A stretch of DNA of 28,384 nucleotides. It comes from Deltaproteobacteria bacterium. Its GTDB lineage: Bacteria > Myxococcota_A > UBA9042 > PHBI01 > JACKFB01. This document shows, piece after piece, positions 22,215 through 28,384 of this stretch (positions are counted from its first letter, which is position 1; every line of letters begins with the position of its first letter). Made by a program: the position numbers and the translations under genes. The stretch covers positions 1-28,384 of the forward strand of contig JACKFB010000037.1 of the NCBI GenBank assembly GCA_020632695.1. Reading direction: 5' to 3'. The notes beneath the pieces are model-generated. The model was not told the DNA's origin. It searched no databases and saw only the letters and a list, made by a program, of their open reading frames with translations.

Positions 22215-22997
22215 ATGGATCTCCAGGCAGTGCATGATCTGGCCGTGGCGGCTGCGCGCGAAGCGGGCGCCGCGATCAAGGGCTACTACCAGGACAGCTA
22301 CACCGTGACGGACAAGGGGGAGGACAACCCCCTCACGGACGCCGATCTCGCGTCCGACCGCATCCTGGAGCAGCGGCTCAAGGACGCCTTCCCGAACACG
22401 GGCTGGCTCTCCGAGGAGACGCGGGACGACCCGATCCGCCTCGACCAGCCCTACGCGTGGATCGTCGATCCCCTCGACGGCACCCGTGAGTTCACGAAGG
22501 GCATCCCCGAGTTCGTCGTGTCCATCGCCTTCATCGTCGGCGACGAGGCCCAGGTGGGGGTGCTCTACAACCCCATCACCGAGCAGATCTTCTCCGGCAT
22601 CGTCGGCGTGGGCGCCTGGTACAACGGGCAGCCCTGCCACACCACCCGCCACGCTGAGCTCGACGGGGCGCGGGTCGTCTGCTCGCGCACCGAGGCCTCC
22701 AAGGGCTGGTTCGACCCCTGGAAGGACCAGCTCAACCTGATCCCCACGGGCTCGGTGGCCTACAAGTTCGGGCTCGTGGCCGCGGGCCTGGCCGAGGCGA
22801 CCTTCACCAACAAGCCCCGCAACGCCTGGGACATCGCGGGCGGCGTGGCCATCATCCACGCCGCCGGCGGGCGCTGCAGCGACCGGCACGGCCAGCCCTA
22901 CCGCTTCAACCAGCCCAACCCGCTCAAGGACGGGGTGTGTGGCACTAACGGGGACGTGCACGAGGCCATCCTCGGGGTCATGAAGCAGCAGGGCTGA
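22215..22997 (+). CDS. cysQ: CysQ/inositol monophosphatase family phosphatase
   Basis: A 260-residue protein of normal family length. Metal-site motifs are all present: NPLTDADLASD (38-48), LSEE with E67/E68, WIVDPLDGTREF (82-93) and WDIAGGVAIIHAAGG from about residue 205. The TREF/TKEF form after DPLDGT favours CysQ (3'-phosphoadenosine 5'-phosphate phosphatase) over plain inositol monophosphatase. CysQ removes the 3'-phosphate of PAP, the by-product of PAPS use. With two sulfotransferases in the window, a supporting role in sulfation is plausible but inferred; the gene is not in their operons. ATG 22215 follows AGGAGGCAGCGAAG. The alternatives are inositol-1-phosphatase or histidinol-phosphatase; the gene symbol is a best guess. 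Confidence 0.78.
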   Translation: MDLQAVHDLAVAAAREAGAAIKGYYQDSYTVTDKGEDNPLTDADLASDRILEQRLKDAFPNTGWLSEETRDDPIRLDQPYAWIVDPLDGTREFTKGIPEFVVSIAFIVGDEAQVGVLYNPITEQIFSGIVGVGAWYNGQPCHTTRHAELDGARVVCSRTEASKGWFDPWKDQLNLIPTGSVAYKFGLVAAGLAEATFTNKPRNAWDIAGGVAIIHAAGGRCSDRHGQPYRFNQPNPLKDGVCGTNGDVHEAILGVMKQQG

Positions 22998-23005
22998 GCG
23001 GCGCC

Positions 23006-23467
23006 TCACCGGGGCAGCTCCAGCTCCAGCAGGGGCCGGAGCGCCGCGCTCAGCTGGGCGCGGGCGCGCGGGTCGGTCAGCAGCATGCGCCGGCCCCGGT
23101 CCGCGCACTTCGCCGCCCCGCGAGGGGTCAGGCAGAACAGCCAGGCGAGGGCGCTGAGCGGCGAGAGCATGACGTCCGCGCAGATCGCGATGAGCGCGGC
23201 CCGGACGGGCGTGAGCTCGCCGACCCGGCTGCCCTTGAAGGCGCCGGGGCGCTGCCCCAGGAGCGCGCTCATGTACTCGAGCAGCTGCTCTGGGCTCGGC
23301 GGACAAGGGCCACGATGCACGGGCCAGCCGCGGGTGAAGAGCAGCGGAGCGGGCCGGTCGTCCGGGCCTGGGGCCTCCCAGCGGCTCGGATCGAGGACCG
23401 GGGTGGGCCCGAGCGTATCGCTGCGTGGCGGAGGAGGGGGGAGTGCGGGGGAGGGGGAGTGCTGCAT
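23006..23467 (-). CDS. Hypothetical protein
   Basis: About 153 residues; I recognise no family. The first 60 residues are rich in Pro and low in complexity (SPSPALPPPPPRSD). The second half is more ordered: EQLLEYMSALLGQRPGAFKG, a hydrophobic stretch (RAALIAICADVMLSPLSALAWLFCL) that could be one or two membrane-associated helices, and an Arg/Leu-rich C-terminal helix. I place the start at ATG 23467 because GGAGCGCG lies just upstream; an in-frame TTG at 23524 is possible. Convergent with the CysQ-like gene, 8 bases apart. The opposite strand is also open here, a common effect of high GC, so coding status is moderate. Confidence 0.5.
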   Translation of the reverse strand: MQHSPSPALPPPPPRSDTLGPTPVLDPSRWEAPGPDDRPAPLLFTRGWPVHRGPCPPSPEQLLEYMSALLGQRPGAFKGSRVGELTPVRAALIAICADVMLSPLSALAWLFCLTPRGAAKCADRGRRMLLTDPRARAQLSAALRPLLELELPR

Positions 23468-23524
23468 GACGCGCTCCGGGGTGAGCGTCGCCGGGAGTTC
23501 GGCGGGCCTCCCCTCGCGTTGCAA

Positions 23525-23670
23525 CGGTCATGCCGGCCACATTTCGGGGGCTTGGCACGCAGCTCGGGCGAAAAGTGTCCGAGTTCCGACACCCCCCGGC
23601 GAAAATTAGGACACCTTCGACAGCGGCGACGCCCCCCAGCGCCCGCGGGGTGATTCAGCGCGGCGCCCGG
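23525..23670. other. Intergenic region with dyads and direct repeats
   Basis: This 146-base gap carries GGCGAAAA twice (23567-23574 and 23598-23605, 31 bases apart). It also carries an imperfect 18-base dyad starting GTGTCC and ending GACAC (23575-23592; 14 of 18 positions symmetric) and a further half-site GGACAC (23609-23614). Two A-runs make it less GC-rich than its surroundings. TTGGCACG at about 23551 resembles a sigma-54 -24 element, but the matching -12 element is missing. It may be a promoter with operators for the hypothetical gene, or a remnant IS end. Confidence 0.4.
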
Positions 23671-25374
23671 TCAGCGCGCGTTCACCCACTCCATGAGCCG
23701 CGAGGACTCCTCGTCGATGCGCGGGGCCAGGGAGGGGCCCAGGGAGTTGGTCTCCTCGTAGTGGTCGCCCTCCGCCTCGTCGAACCAGGGGTTGAAGTCG
23801 TCCAGCACGAAGTTGTAGGGCGGCACGATGTAGCCCAGCTCGTCGTTGGCGAGGCCGAGGATGAGCCGGTGCTCCCGGGTCATGTAGTCCTTGAGGTAGG
23901 GCCCCTCTGGCGCCTGGCTCAGGTCAGGCGGGTTCGGGTTGTCCTCGTCGATGATCTCCTGGTAGCTCGTGCCGACCTTGCTGCCGTCGTAGCCGCCGAT
24001 GGCGAGCTCGGGGAGCAGCTCCCCGGGCACGGTGAGCATCTCCAGGGGGCCCAGGGCGATGTGGTCGATCTCGGTCTCGACCGTGGGCATGTTCTCGTCG
24101 GAGACCGCCTGGGCGGGGTCCCAGTCGAAGGTCTCCCGGTCCAGGATGTTGCTCAGGAAGAGCGCCTGGAAGCCCCAGTTCTCCACGGGGAGGCGGAACA
24201 CGACCCGCGCGAAGGAGAGGTCCGGGTCCTGCACCGGCGTCGCGGCCTCGATGGCGTCCATGGCCCACTCGGCCTTGAGCTTGCCCATCGCGATGACCCT
24301 CGGGAAGGTGTACTCCCGCTGCTCGTTGCCGTCCGGGTCGCGGACCGTGATGCCCAGCGGGGTCATCATGCCGCCGACCGTGCCCGTGAAGAACAGGGAG
24401 ACGCCGCCGTAGCCCTCGCGGGTGTAGCTGTCCCACACGACCCCGCTCTCCAGGCCCTCACGCAGGCTGTAGATGTAGTCGGCGGTGATGAGCCCGTTCT
24501 CGTCGGCCATCGCCTCCGGGTGGTTGCCGAAGTGGGCGAAGGTGGCGATGGTCTCGCCCGCCGTGTCGCGGAAGATGCCCGCCGTGAAGGTGGTGTCGAC
24601 GATCTTGGGGTCGCGCTTGTCCTGGAGCACGCTCAGGATGCCGTACTCGGAGTAGCTGGCCGCGTCGACGGAGCCGACCTTGTACTCGCCCACCTCGCGC
24701 AGGTCGGCGACGGCCAGGCGCACCGCCTCCACCGCCTGCTGGCGGATGAAGGCCATGTACTCGGGAGGGTTGCCCGCCACGCTCTCCGTCGGGCCCCACA
24801 GGCCCACGGAGTCGGGGCCCTCGTGGGCGTGGCTGCTCATGACCAGCACGTGGTCGACCTCGAGCCCCGCGGCGTCCACGCCCTCGCGGATGGCCTGGAC
24901 CTGGTCATAGAAGAGCCCCACCAGGTCCACCACCACGATGGCCACGCGGGTGTCGCCCTTGTCCAGCACCAGGGCCCGGGCCTGGATGGGGTCGTGCACG
25001 CCCTGGGCGGGCCGGTTGTTCTGGAAGCCCGCGAGCCAGACCACCTGGAACTCCCCGTCGCCTTCACCGGCGTCCGGGCCCGGGTAGCCCTCGTCGCCCT
25101 CACACAGGCGGTCGCAGCCGCAGTCCAGGAAGACCTCGTTCGAGTCCCACTCCGCGTCCTCGTCCAGGTCCTCGAAGGCCTCGAAGCACTCCGGCACCAG
25201 CGAGGTCAGGGCCGCCCCCGCGGAGAGCGCGCCCTCGGCGCTCTCGCAGCCCGCGGCGCCCGGGCACCAGGCGTCCGGCGCCCAGGCCGCCGCGCCGCTG
25301 TCGTCGATGACCTCGTCCTTGTCGCTGTTGCAGGAGAGCAGGGCCAGCGTGAGCAGAGGGAGGGTGCGTCTCAT
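23671..25374 (-). CDS. Lipoprotein, neutral ceramidase-like
   Basis: A 567-residue protein starting MRRTLPLLTLALLSCNSDKDE, with a lipobox ending at C15, so it is a predicted lipoprotein. An Asp- and Cys-rich linker (about 16-110) is typical of myxobacterial lipoproteins. The body resembles the neutral/alkaline non-lysosomal ceramidase N-terminal domain: VVWLAGFQNNRPAQGVHDP, then AIVVVDLVGLFYDQV, then VMSSHAHEGPDSVGLWG (family form THTHSGPD) and TFAHFGNHPEAM, giving candidate zinc-binding His residues. LFFTGTVGGMMTP is also family-like. Such enzymes cleave the amide of ceramides or related N-acyl lipids. The start is set by the signal peptide; an in-frame extension to 25425 is unlikely. It lies 60 bases downstream of the FG-GAP lipoprotein on the same strand, a probable operon. 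Substrate unproven. Confidence 0.75.
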   Translation of the reverse strand: MRRTLPLLTLALLSCNSDKDEVIDDSGAAAWAPDAWCPGAAGCESAEGALSAGAALTSLVPECFEAFEDLDEDAEWDSNEVFLDCGCDRLCEGDEGYPGPDAGEGDGEFQVVWLAGFQNNRPAQGVHDPIQARALVLDKGDTRVAIVVVDLVGLFYDQVQAIREGVDAAGLEVDHVLVMSSHAHEGPDSVGLWGPTESVAGNPPEYMAFIRQQAVEAVRLAVADLREVGEYKVGSVDAASYSEYGILSVLQDKRDPKIVDTTFTAGIFRDTAGETIATFAHFGNHPEAMADENGLITADYIYSLREGLESGVVWDSYTREGYGGVSLFFTGTVGGMMTPLGITVRDPDGNEQREYTFPRVIAMGKLKAEWAMDAIEAATPVQDPDLSFARVVFRLPVENWGFQALFLSNILDRETFDWDPAQAVSDENMPTVETEIDHIALGPLEMLTVPGELLPELAIGGYDGSKVGTSYQEIIDEDNPNPPDLSQAPEGPYLKDYMTREHRLILGLANDELGYIVPPYNFVLDDFNPWFDEAEGDHYEETNSLGPSLAPRIDEESSRLMEWVNAR

Positions 25375-25434
25375 CGTGCATCTCGGGGTGTGGCGGGGTG
25401 AGTGTACTAGAGGACCCGCCTGCACGCCCGCGCC

Positions 25435-26892
25435 TCACTCCGGCTGGGTCGCCAGGGTCCACAAGAGGGCTGCGCGGCCATCCCCGTCCGGGTCGCCCGA
25501 GGCGAGCTGGGCGCCGAGGTGGCTCAGCAGGGCCTCGCTGGCCAGGCGCTCGCTGGCGTCCTCGACCCCGCCCAGCGAGGGCCAGCCCTCGAGGCCCACG
25601 GTCCCCGCGAAGCGGTACACGGCGCCGGCCTCGAAGCTCAGCTCGCCCTCCCTCGGCGCGCCCGCCAGCAGGTCTGCGAGCCCGTCCCCGTCGGCGTCGG
25701 CGATGAGCAGGCTGGCGCCGAGGCGGGCCCGCCCCTCCGGCCCCTCGAGCCGCGTTCGGGGGCGCGCGCTCCCGCTCTGCAGCGCGCTGCCCTCGAACAC
25801 GGACACCCAGCCTCGGGTGCCGTCCCGACCCGGGGCGCCCACTGCCAGCTCCGCGAGCCCATCGCCGCTCAGGTCCCCCGTGGCGATCGCCGCCCCGAAC
25901 CAGCTGTTGGCCGTGCTCCCCGAGAGCGTGAGGTCCGAGACCGCGCTGACATCGCCGTCAGGGTGCTCCACGCCGCTGAGGAGCAGGAACACGGAGCCTG
26001 CGGCGTCCCGGCCGGCGACGTCCTGGTAGGGGGCGCCGAGGGCGAGGTCGGCGAGGCCGTCGCCGTCGAGGTCAGCGCTGCAGGACATGGCCTGCCCCAG
26101 GCGCGCGCCGGGGGCCGACGAGGTCCAGCTGTGACGCAGCTGCCCGCTCAGCACCTCGCGCGCCAGGGTGTCCGGCTCGTCTCCGTCGATGAGGTGCACG
26201 CGCCCGCCCAGCGCCGCGCCGCTGCTGTCCCAGGGGGCGGACACGAGCAGCTCGGGGAGCCCGTCGCCGTCGTGGTCGCCGCAGGCCTCGATGACCTCGC
26301 CCAGCCGGTCCGCGGCGAGCTCCGAGAGCACCCGCGTGCTGGCCTCGGTGGCCGCGTCCAAGGTCTCATCGGCCCGCGTGGCCCAGTCGACGAAGCGGTA
26401 CACCGCGCCGGCGCCCACGGCCGTGCCGGGGCCCTGCATGTCCGGGGCGCCGACCCAGAGGTCCACGCTGCCGTCCGGCTGAGGCAGCGTGGCGAAGGCC
26501 GCCCCGAAGCGGTCCGCGTCCCCCTCACCGAGCAGGACCCCGGAGCGCAGGCTCGCGTCGTCTGGGCTGAGCGAGCCGCTGAGCGCCATGGCCCCGATCA
26601 GCGGACGCACCTGACCGAGGCTGGGCAGGCCCAGCAGGATGTCGTCCTCGTAGACCCGCGGCGCCCAGTCGACCCCGTGGGCGCTCGTGCCCGTGATCCG
26701 CAGCGCGCCGGTGTCCGGGCTGTCGCTGCCCAGGCCTGCGCTGTCCCGGACCACGAGCGTATTCGCCGTGAACTGCGCGGCGCAGTCCACGCCTTCGCAG
26801 TCGCCCGTGCAGGCCGGAGCCAAGCCGAGCGCAAGGAGCGTCTGCAACGATTTGAGGCGGACGACGCCTCTGGCTTGCCCAGCGGTCAGCAC
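25435..26892 (-). CDS. FG-GAP beta-propeller lipoprotein
   Basis: A 485-residue protein with an N-terminal hydrophobic helix and a lipobox-like LAPAC (LQTLLALGLAPACTGD), so probably a lipoprotein. At least five integrin-alpha-like FG-GAP blades with Ca-binding loops are visible: DHDGDGLPELLVSAP, DLDGDGLADLALGAP, DLSGDGLAELAVGAP, DADGDGLADLLAGAP and DPDGDGRAALL. Two more degenerate blades lie nearer the N-terminus, giving about seven, a complete propeller. Such proteins bind ligands or other proteins at the surface. The start is GTG 26892 with only a weak upstream site; an internal TTG near the hydrophobic helix is the alternative. It diverges from glgC over 41 bases and lies upstream of the ceramidase-like gene. 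Confidence 0.82.
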   Translation of the reverse strand: MLTAGQARGVVRLKSLQTLLALGLAPACTGDCEGVDCAAQFTANTLVVRDSAGLGSDSPDTGALRITGTSAHGVDWAPRVYEDDILLGLPSLGQVRPLIGAMALSGSLSPDDASLRSGVLLGEGDADRFGAAFATLPQPDGSVDLWVGAPDMQGPGTAVGAGAVYRFVDWATRADETLDAATEASTRVLSELAADRLGEVIEACGDHDGDGLPELLVSAPWDSSGAALGGRVHLIDGDEPDTLAREVLSGQLRHSWTSSAPGARLGQAMSCSADLDGDGLADLALGAPYQDVAGRDAAGSVFLLLSGVEHPDGDVSAVSDLTLSGSTANSWFGAAIATGDLSGDGLAELAVGAPGRDGTRGWVSVFEGSALQSGSARPRTRLEGPEGRARLGASLLIADADGDGLADLLAGAPREGELSFEAGAVYRFAGTVGLEGWPSLGGVEDASERLASEALLSHLGAQLASGDPDGDGRAALLWTLATQPE

Positions 26893-26933
26893 ACCAGTAC
26901 CCTAACCGCCCTCTCTCGTCTTCGGAGGGCCAG

Positions 26934-28217
26934 ATGAACCGCTGCATCACCGTCATCCTCGGGGGAGGTCGCGGCAGCCGCCTCTACCCCCTGACCGCCC
27001 AGCGCGCGAAGCCGGCCGTGCCGCTCGCCGGCAAGTACCGTCTGATTGACATCCCGATCAGCAACTCCATCAACAGCGGCCTCCAGAACATCTACGTGCT
27101 GACGCAGTTCCTCTCGAACTCGCTCAACACGCACATCAACAAGACCTACCGCTTCGACGTCTTCTCCGACGGCTTCGTGGAGATCATCGCCGCGGAGCAG
27201 CGCGACGGCGTGCAGGAGGACTGGTTCCAGGGCACGGCCGACGCCGTGCGCAAGGGCCTCATGCACATGCGCCCCAAGGGGCCCGCCGACGAGGTGCTCA
27301 TCCTCTCCGGCGACCACCTCTATCGGCAGGACTACCAGGAGCTCCTGGCCACCCACCGCGCCGCCGGGGCCGACATCACCGTGTCCTGCATCCCCGTCAC
27401 CCGCGCGCAGTGCAGCGGCTTCGGCGTGCTCGCTCAGAACGAGGAGGGCCGGGTCGTCTCCTTCATGGAGAAGCCCGCCGACGACGCCGACCTCTCCGAC
27501 TTCGAGCTCCCCGAGAGCCGCCGCGAGGGCCTGGGCGACCGGATCTTCATGGCCTCCATGGGCGTCTACGTCTTCAACTGGGGCGTGCTGCAGGAGCTGC
27601 TCGCCGACGAGGGCAAGATCGACTTCGGCAAGGACATCCTGCCGGCCGCGCTCAGCACCCACCGCGTCGCGGGCCACGTCTTCGACGGCTACTGGGAGGA
27701 CATCGGCACCATCCGCAGCTTCTTCGAGGCCAACCTCATGCTCGCGGACCCCAAGCCGGCCTTCCGCTTCTACGCGCCCGAGGCCCCCATCTACACACGG
27801 CCGCGCTTCCTGCCGCCCTCGGCGCTGCGCGGCACGCGGGTCGTCGACTCCCTGATCTCCGACGGCTGCCTGGTCGAGGCCGAGTCCATCCGCCGCTCCA
27901 TCATCGGCCTGCGCAGCCGCATCGCCAGCGACGCGGTCGTGCGCAGCAGCGTGCTCATGGGCGCCGACTACTTCGAGGACGCGCGCACCCGCGCCCGCAA
28001 CCTCGACGAGGGGCGCCCCGACTTCGGCGTGGGCCACAGCAGCGTCGTTGAGAACGCCATCGTCGACAAGAACGCCCGCATCGGCGCCCACTGCGTCATC
28101 CGCGGCACCCCCGGCCCGGACGAGCACCACGAGGACGCCGGCTGGTCCATGGTCGACGGCATCGCCATCATCCACAAGAACGCCCTCATCCCCGACGGCA
28201 CCGTGATCGGCGGCTGA
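26934..28217 (+). CDS. glgC: Glucose-1-phosphate adenylyltransferase
   Basis: A 427-residue protein of normal GlgC length. The N-terminus carries the nucleotide-binding loop LGGGRGSRLYPLT with RAKPAVPLAGKYRLIDIPISN, highly characteristic of ADP-glucose pyrophosphorylase. Other family stretches are WFQGTADAVRKGL, LSGDHLYRQDY with the catalytic Asp, and YWEDIGTIRSFFEANL. A C-terminal left-handed beta-helix (about 300-427) ends in ALIPDGTVIGG. The enzyme makes ADP-glucose from glucose 1-phosphate and ATP and commits carbon to glycogen. ATG 26934 follows CGGAGGGCCAG. No other glycogen genes are in the window. It is divergent from the FG-GAP gene and convergent with the partial gene at the right edge. 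Confidence 0.95.
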   Translation: MNRCITVILGGGRGSRLYPLTAQRAKPAVPLAGKYRLIDIPISNSINSGLQNIYVLTQFLSNSLNTHINKTYRFDVFSDGFVEIIAAEQRDGVQEDWFQGTADAVRKGLMHMRPKGPADEVLILSGDHLYRQDYQELLATHRAAGADITVSCIPVTRAQCSGFGVLAQNEEGRVVSFMEKPADDADLSDFELPESRREGLGDRIFMASMGVYVFNWGVLQELLADEGKIDFGKDILPAALSTHRVAGHVFDGYWEDIGTIRSFFEANLMLADPKPAFRFYAPEAPIYTRPRFLPPSALRGTRVVDSLISDGCLVEAESIRRSIIGLRSRIASDAVVRSSVLMGADYFEDARTRARNLDEGRPDFGVGHSSVVENAIVDKNARIGAHCVIRGTPGPDEHHEDAGWSMVDGIAIIHKNALIPDGTVIGG

Positions 28218-28223
28218 GCTCGC

Positions 28224-28240
28224 GGGCGGTTCAGCCGCCC
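28224..28240. terminator. Short hairpin after glgC
   Basis: GGGCGG (28224-28229) pairs with CCGCCC (28235-28240) around a TTCAG loop, six bases past the glgC stop and over the stop of the leftward gene. No U-tract, so only a weak terminator candidate. Confidence 0.35.
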
Positions 28241-28384
28241 TCGACCTTGCGCTCCGAGTCCGTCGCCGCGTCGCGCTCGCCGTCGCGGCGGGCCTTGTAG
28301 CGCTCCATGAAGATCACGTTGCCGATCTGCACGGGGTCGGGGTGGCCCATGCCCACCAGGTGCAGCCCGCCGAAGGTGATGGCC
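28231..28384 (-). CDS. C-terminal end of an unidentified protein (partial)
   Basis: The last 50 codons of a leftward gene that enters from the right edge. The visible part reads AITFGGLHLVGMGHPDP, then VQIGNVIFMERYKARRDGE, and ends with a charged tail (ERDAATDSERKVEGG). I do not recognise the family. The hydrophobic start followed by a basic tail could be the end of a membrane or multi-domain enzyme. Its stop lies 13 bases from the glgC stop, convergent. The clean frame and stop make coding likely; no function can be given. Confidence 0.6.
   Translation of the reverse strand, partial: AITFGGLHLVGMGHPDPVQIGNVIFMERYKARRDGERDAATDSERKVEGG

Noticed and set aside
13463..23558. Minus-strand open frame of over 3000 codons across helicase, patatin and repeat protein
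   Set aside because: It is the antisense shadow of well-supported genes. Its VRVQRVRAV-like repeats mirror the Asp/Gly repeat codons of the surface protein.
23551..23567. Sigma-54 promoter suggested by TTGGCACG
   Set aside because: The -12 element at the required distance reads TCGGG rather than TTGCA, so the pair is incomplete.
25392..25420. GGCGGG and CCCGCC arms between the two lipoprotein genes as a terminator
   Set aside because: Only six base pairs, a 17-base loop and no T-run; in DNA this GC-rich it is likely to be chance.

Overview
The window is very GC-rich and densely coded, in the style of a myxobacterial (Myxococcota) genome. The clearest lineage hint is a surface protein ending in a Cys-rich GCGCSS stretch, one hydrophobic helix and an Arg cluster (MYXO-CTERM-like sorting tail, near 20880-20984). 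Aspartate-rich Ca-binding repeats, Cys-containing lipoproteins and an FG-GAP lipoprotein fit the same kind of host. The assignment is an inference from composition and protein style; no rRNA or other marker is present.

Positions 1-12000 are an extracellular polysaccharide locus. A leftward operon runs from a Wza-like export protein (2621-3445) through a sulfotransferase (1674-2621) and a Wzx-type flippase (169-1677) to a UDP-GlcNAc 2-epimerase cut by the window edge (1-144). Diverging from it is a Wzy/O-antigen-ligase-like membrane protein (3598-5076). An IS1182-like insertion sequence (about 5083-6583) follows directly. It abuts a broken gene (6622-7106) that I read as the remnant of a CBASS-type nucleotidyltransferase (CD-NTase). 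Next come a leftward Wzc/CpsD-like chain-length regulator and tyrosine autokinase (7232-9403) and a divergent second O-antigen-ligase-like protein with a TPR-like tail (9509-11938). Together these supply precursor synthesis, flipping, polymerisation, length control, export and sulfation of a surface polysaccharide.

Positions 12000-17400 hold a small tail-anchored protein, a second sulfotransferase (12473-13462), a fusion of a PD-(D/E)XK nuclease to an XPD/DinG-type Fe-S helicase (13512-15923), and a patatin-like phospholipase in probable operon with it (15948-17384).

Positions 17400-28384 hold the large repeat protein (17487-20984), a convergent MFS transporter sharing the CTAG stop overlap, a CysQ/inositol-monophosphatase-like enzyme (22215-22997), a hypothetical protein, a short region of dyads and repeats (23525-23670), two lipoproteins (neutral-ceramidase-like and FG-GAP beta-propeller), glgC (26934-28217) and the end of an unidentified gene. 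CysQ could clear the PAP made by the two sulfotransferases, which would link it to the polysaccharide locus.

I see no tRNA, rRNA or CRISPR array. Outside the IS and the broken gene, no non-coding gap exceeds about 155 bases. The most unusual items are the nuclease-helicase fusion with its patatin neighbour, the wrecked CD-NTase beside the IS, the hexamer-encoded tyrosine tail of the kinase, and possible shared operators in the polysaccharide promoters.
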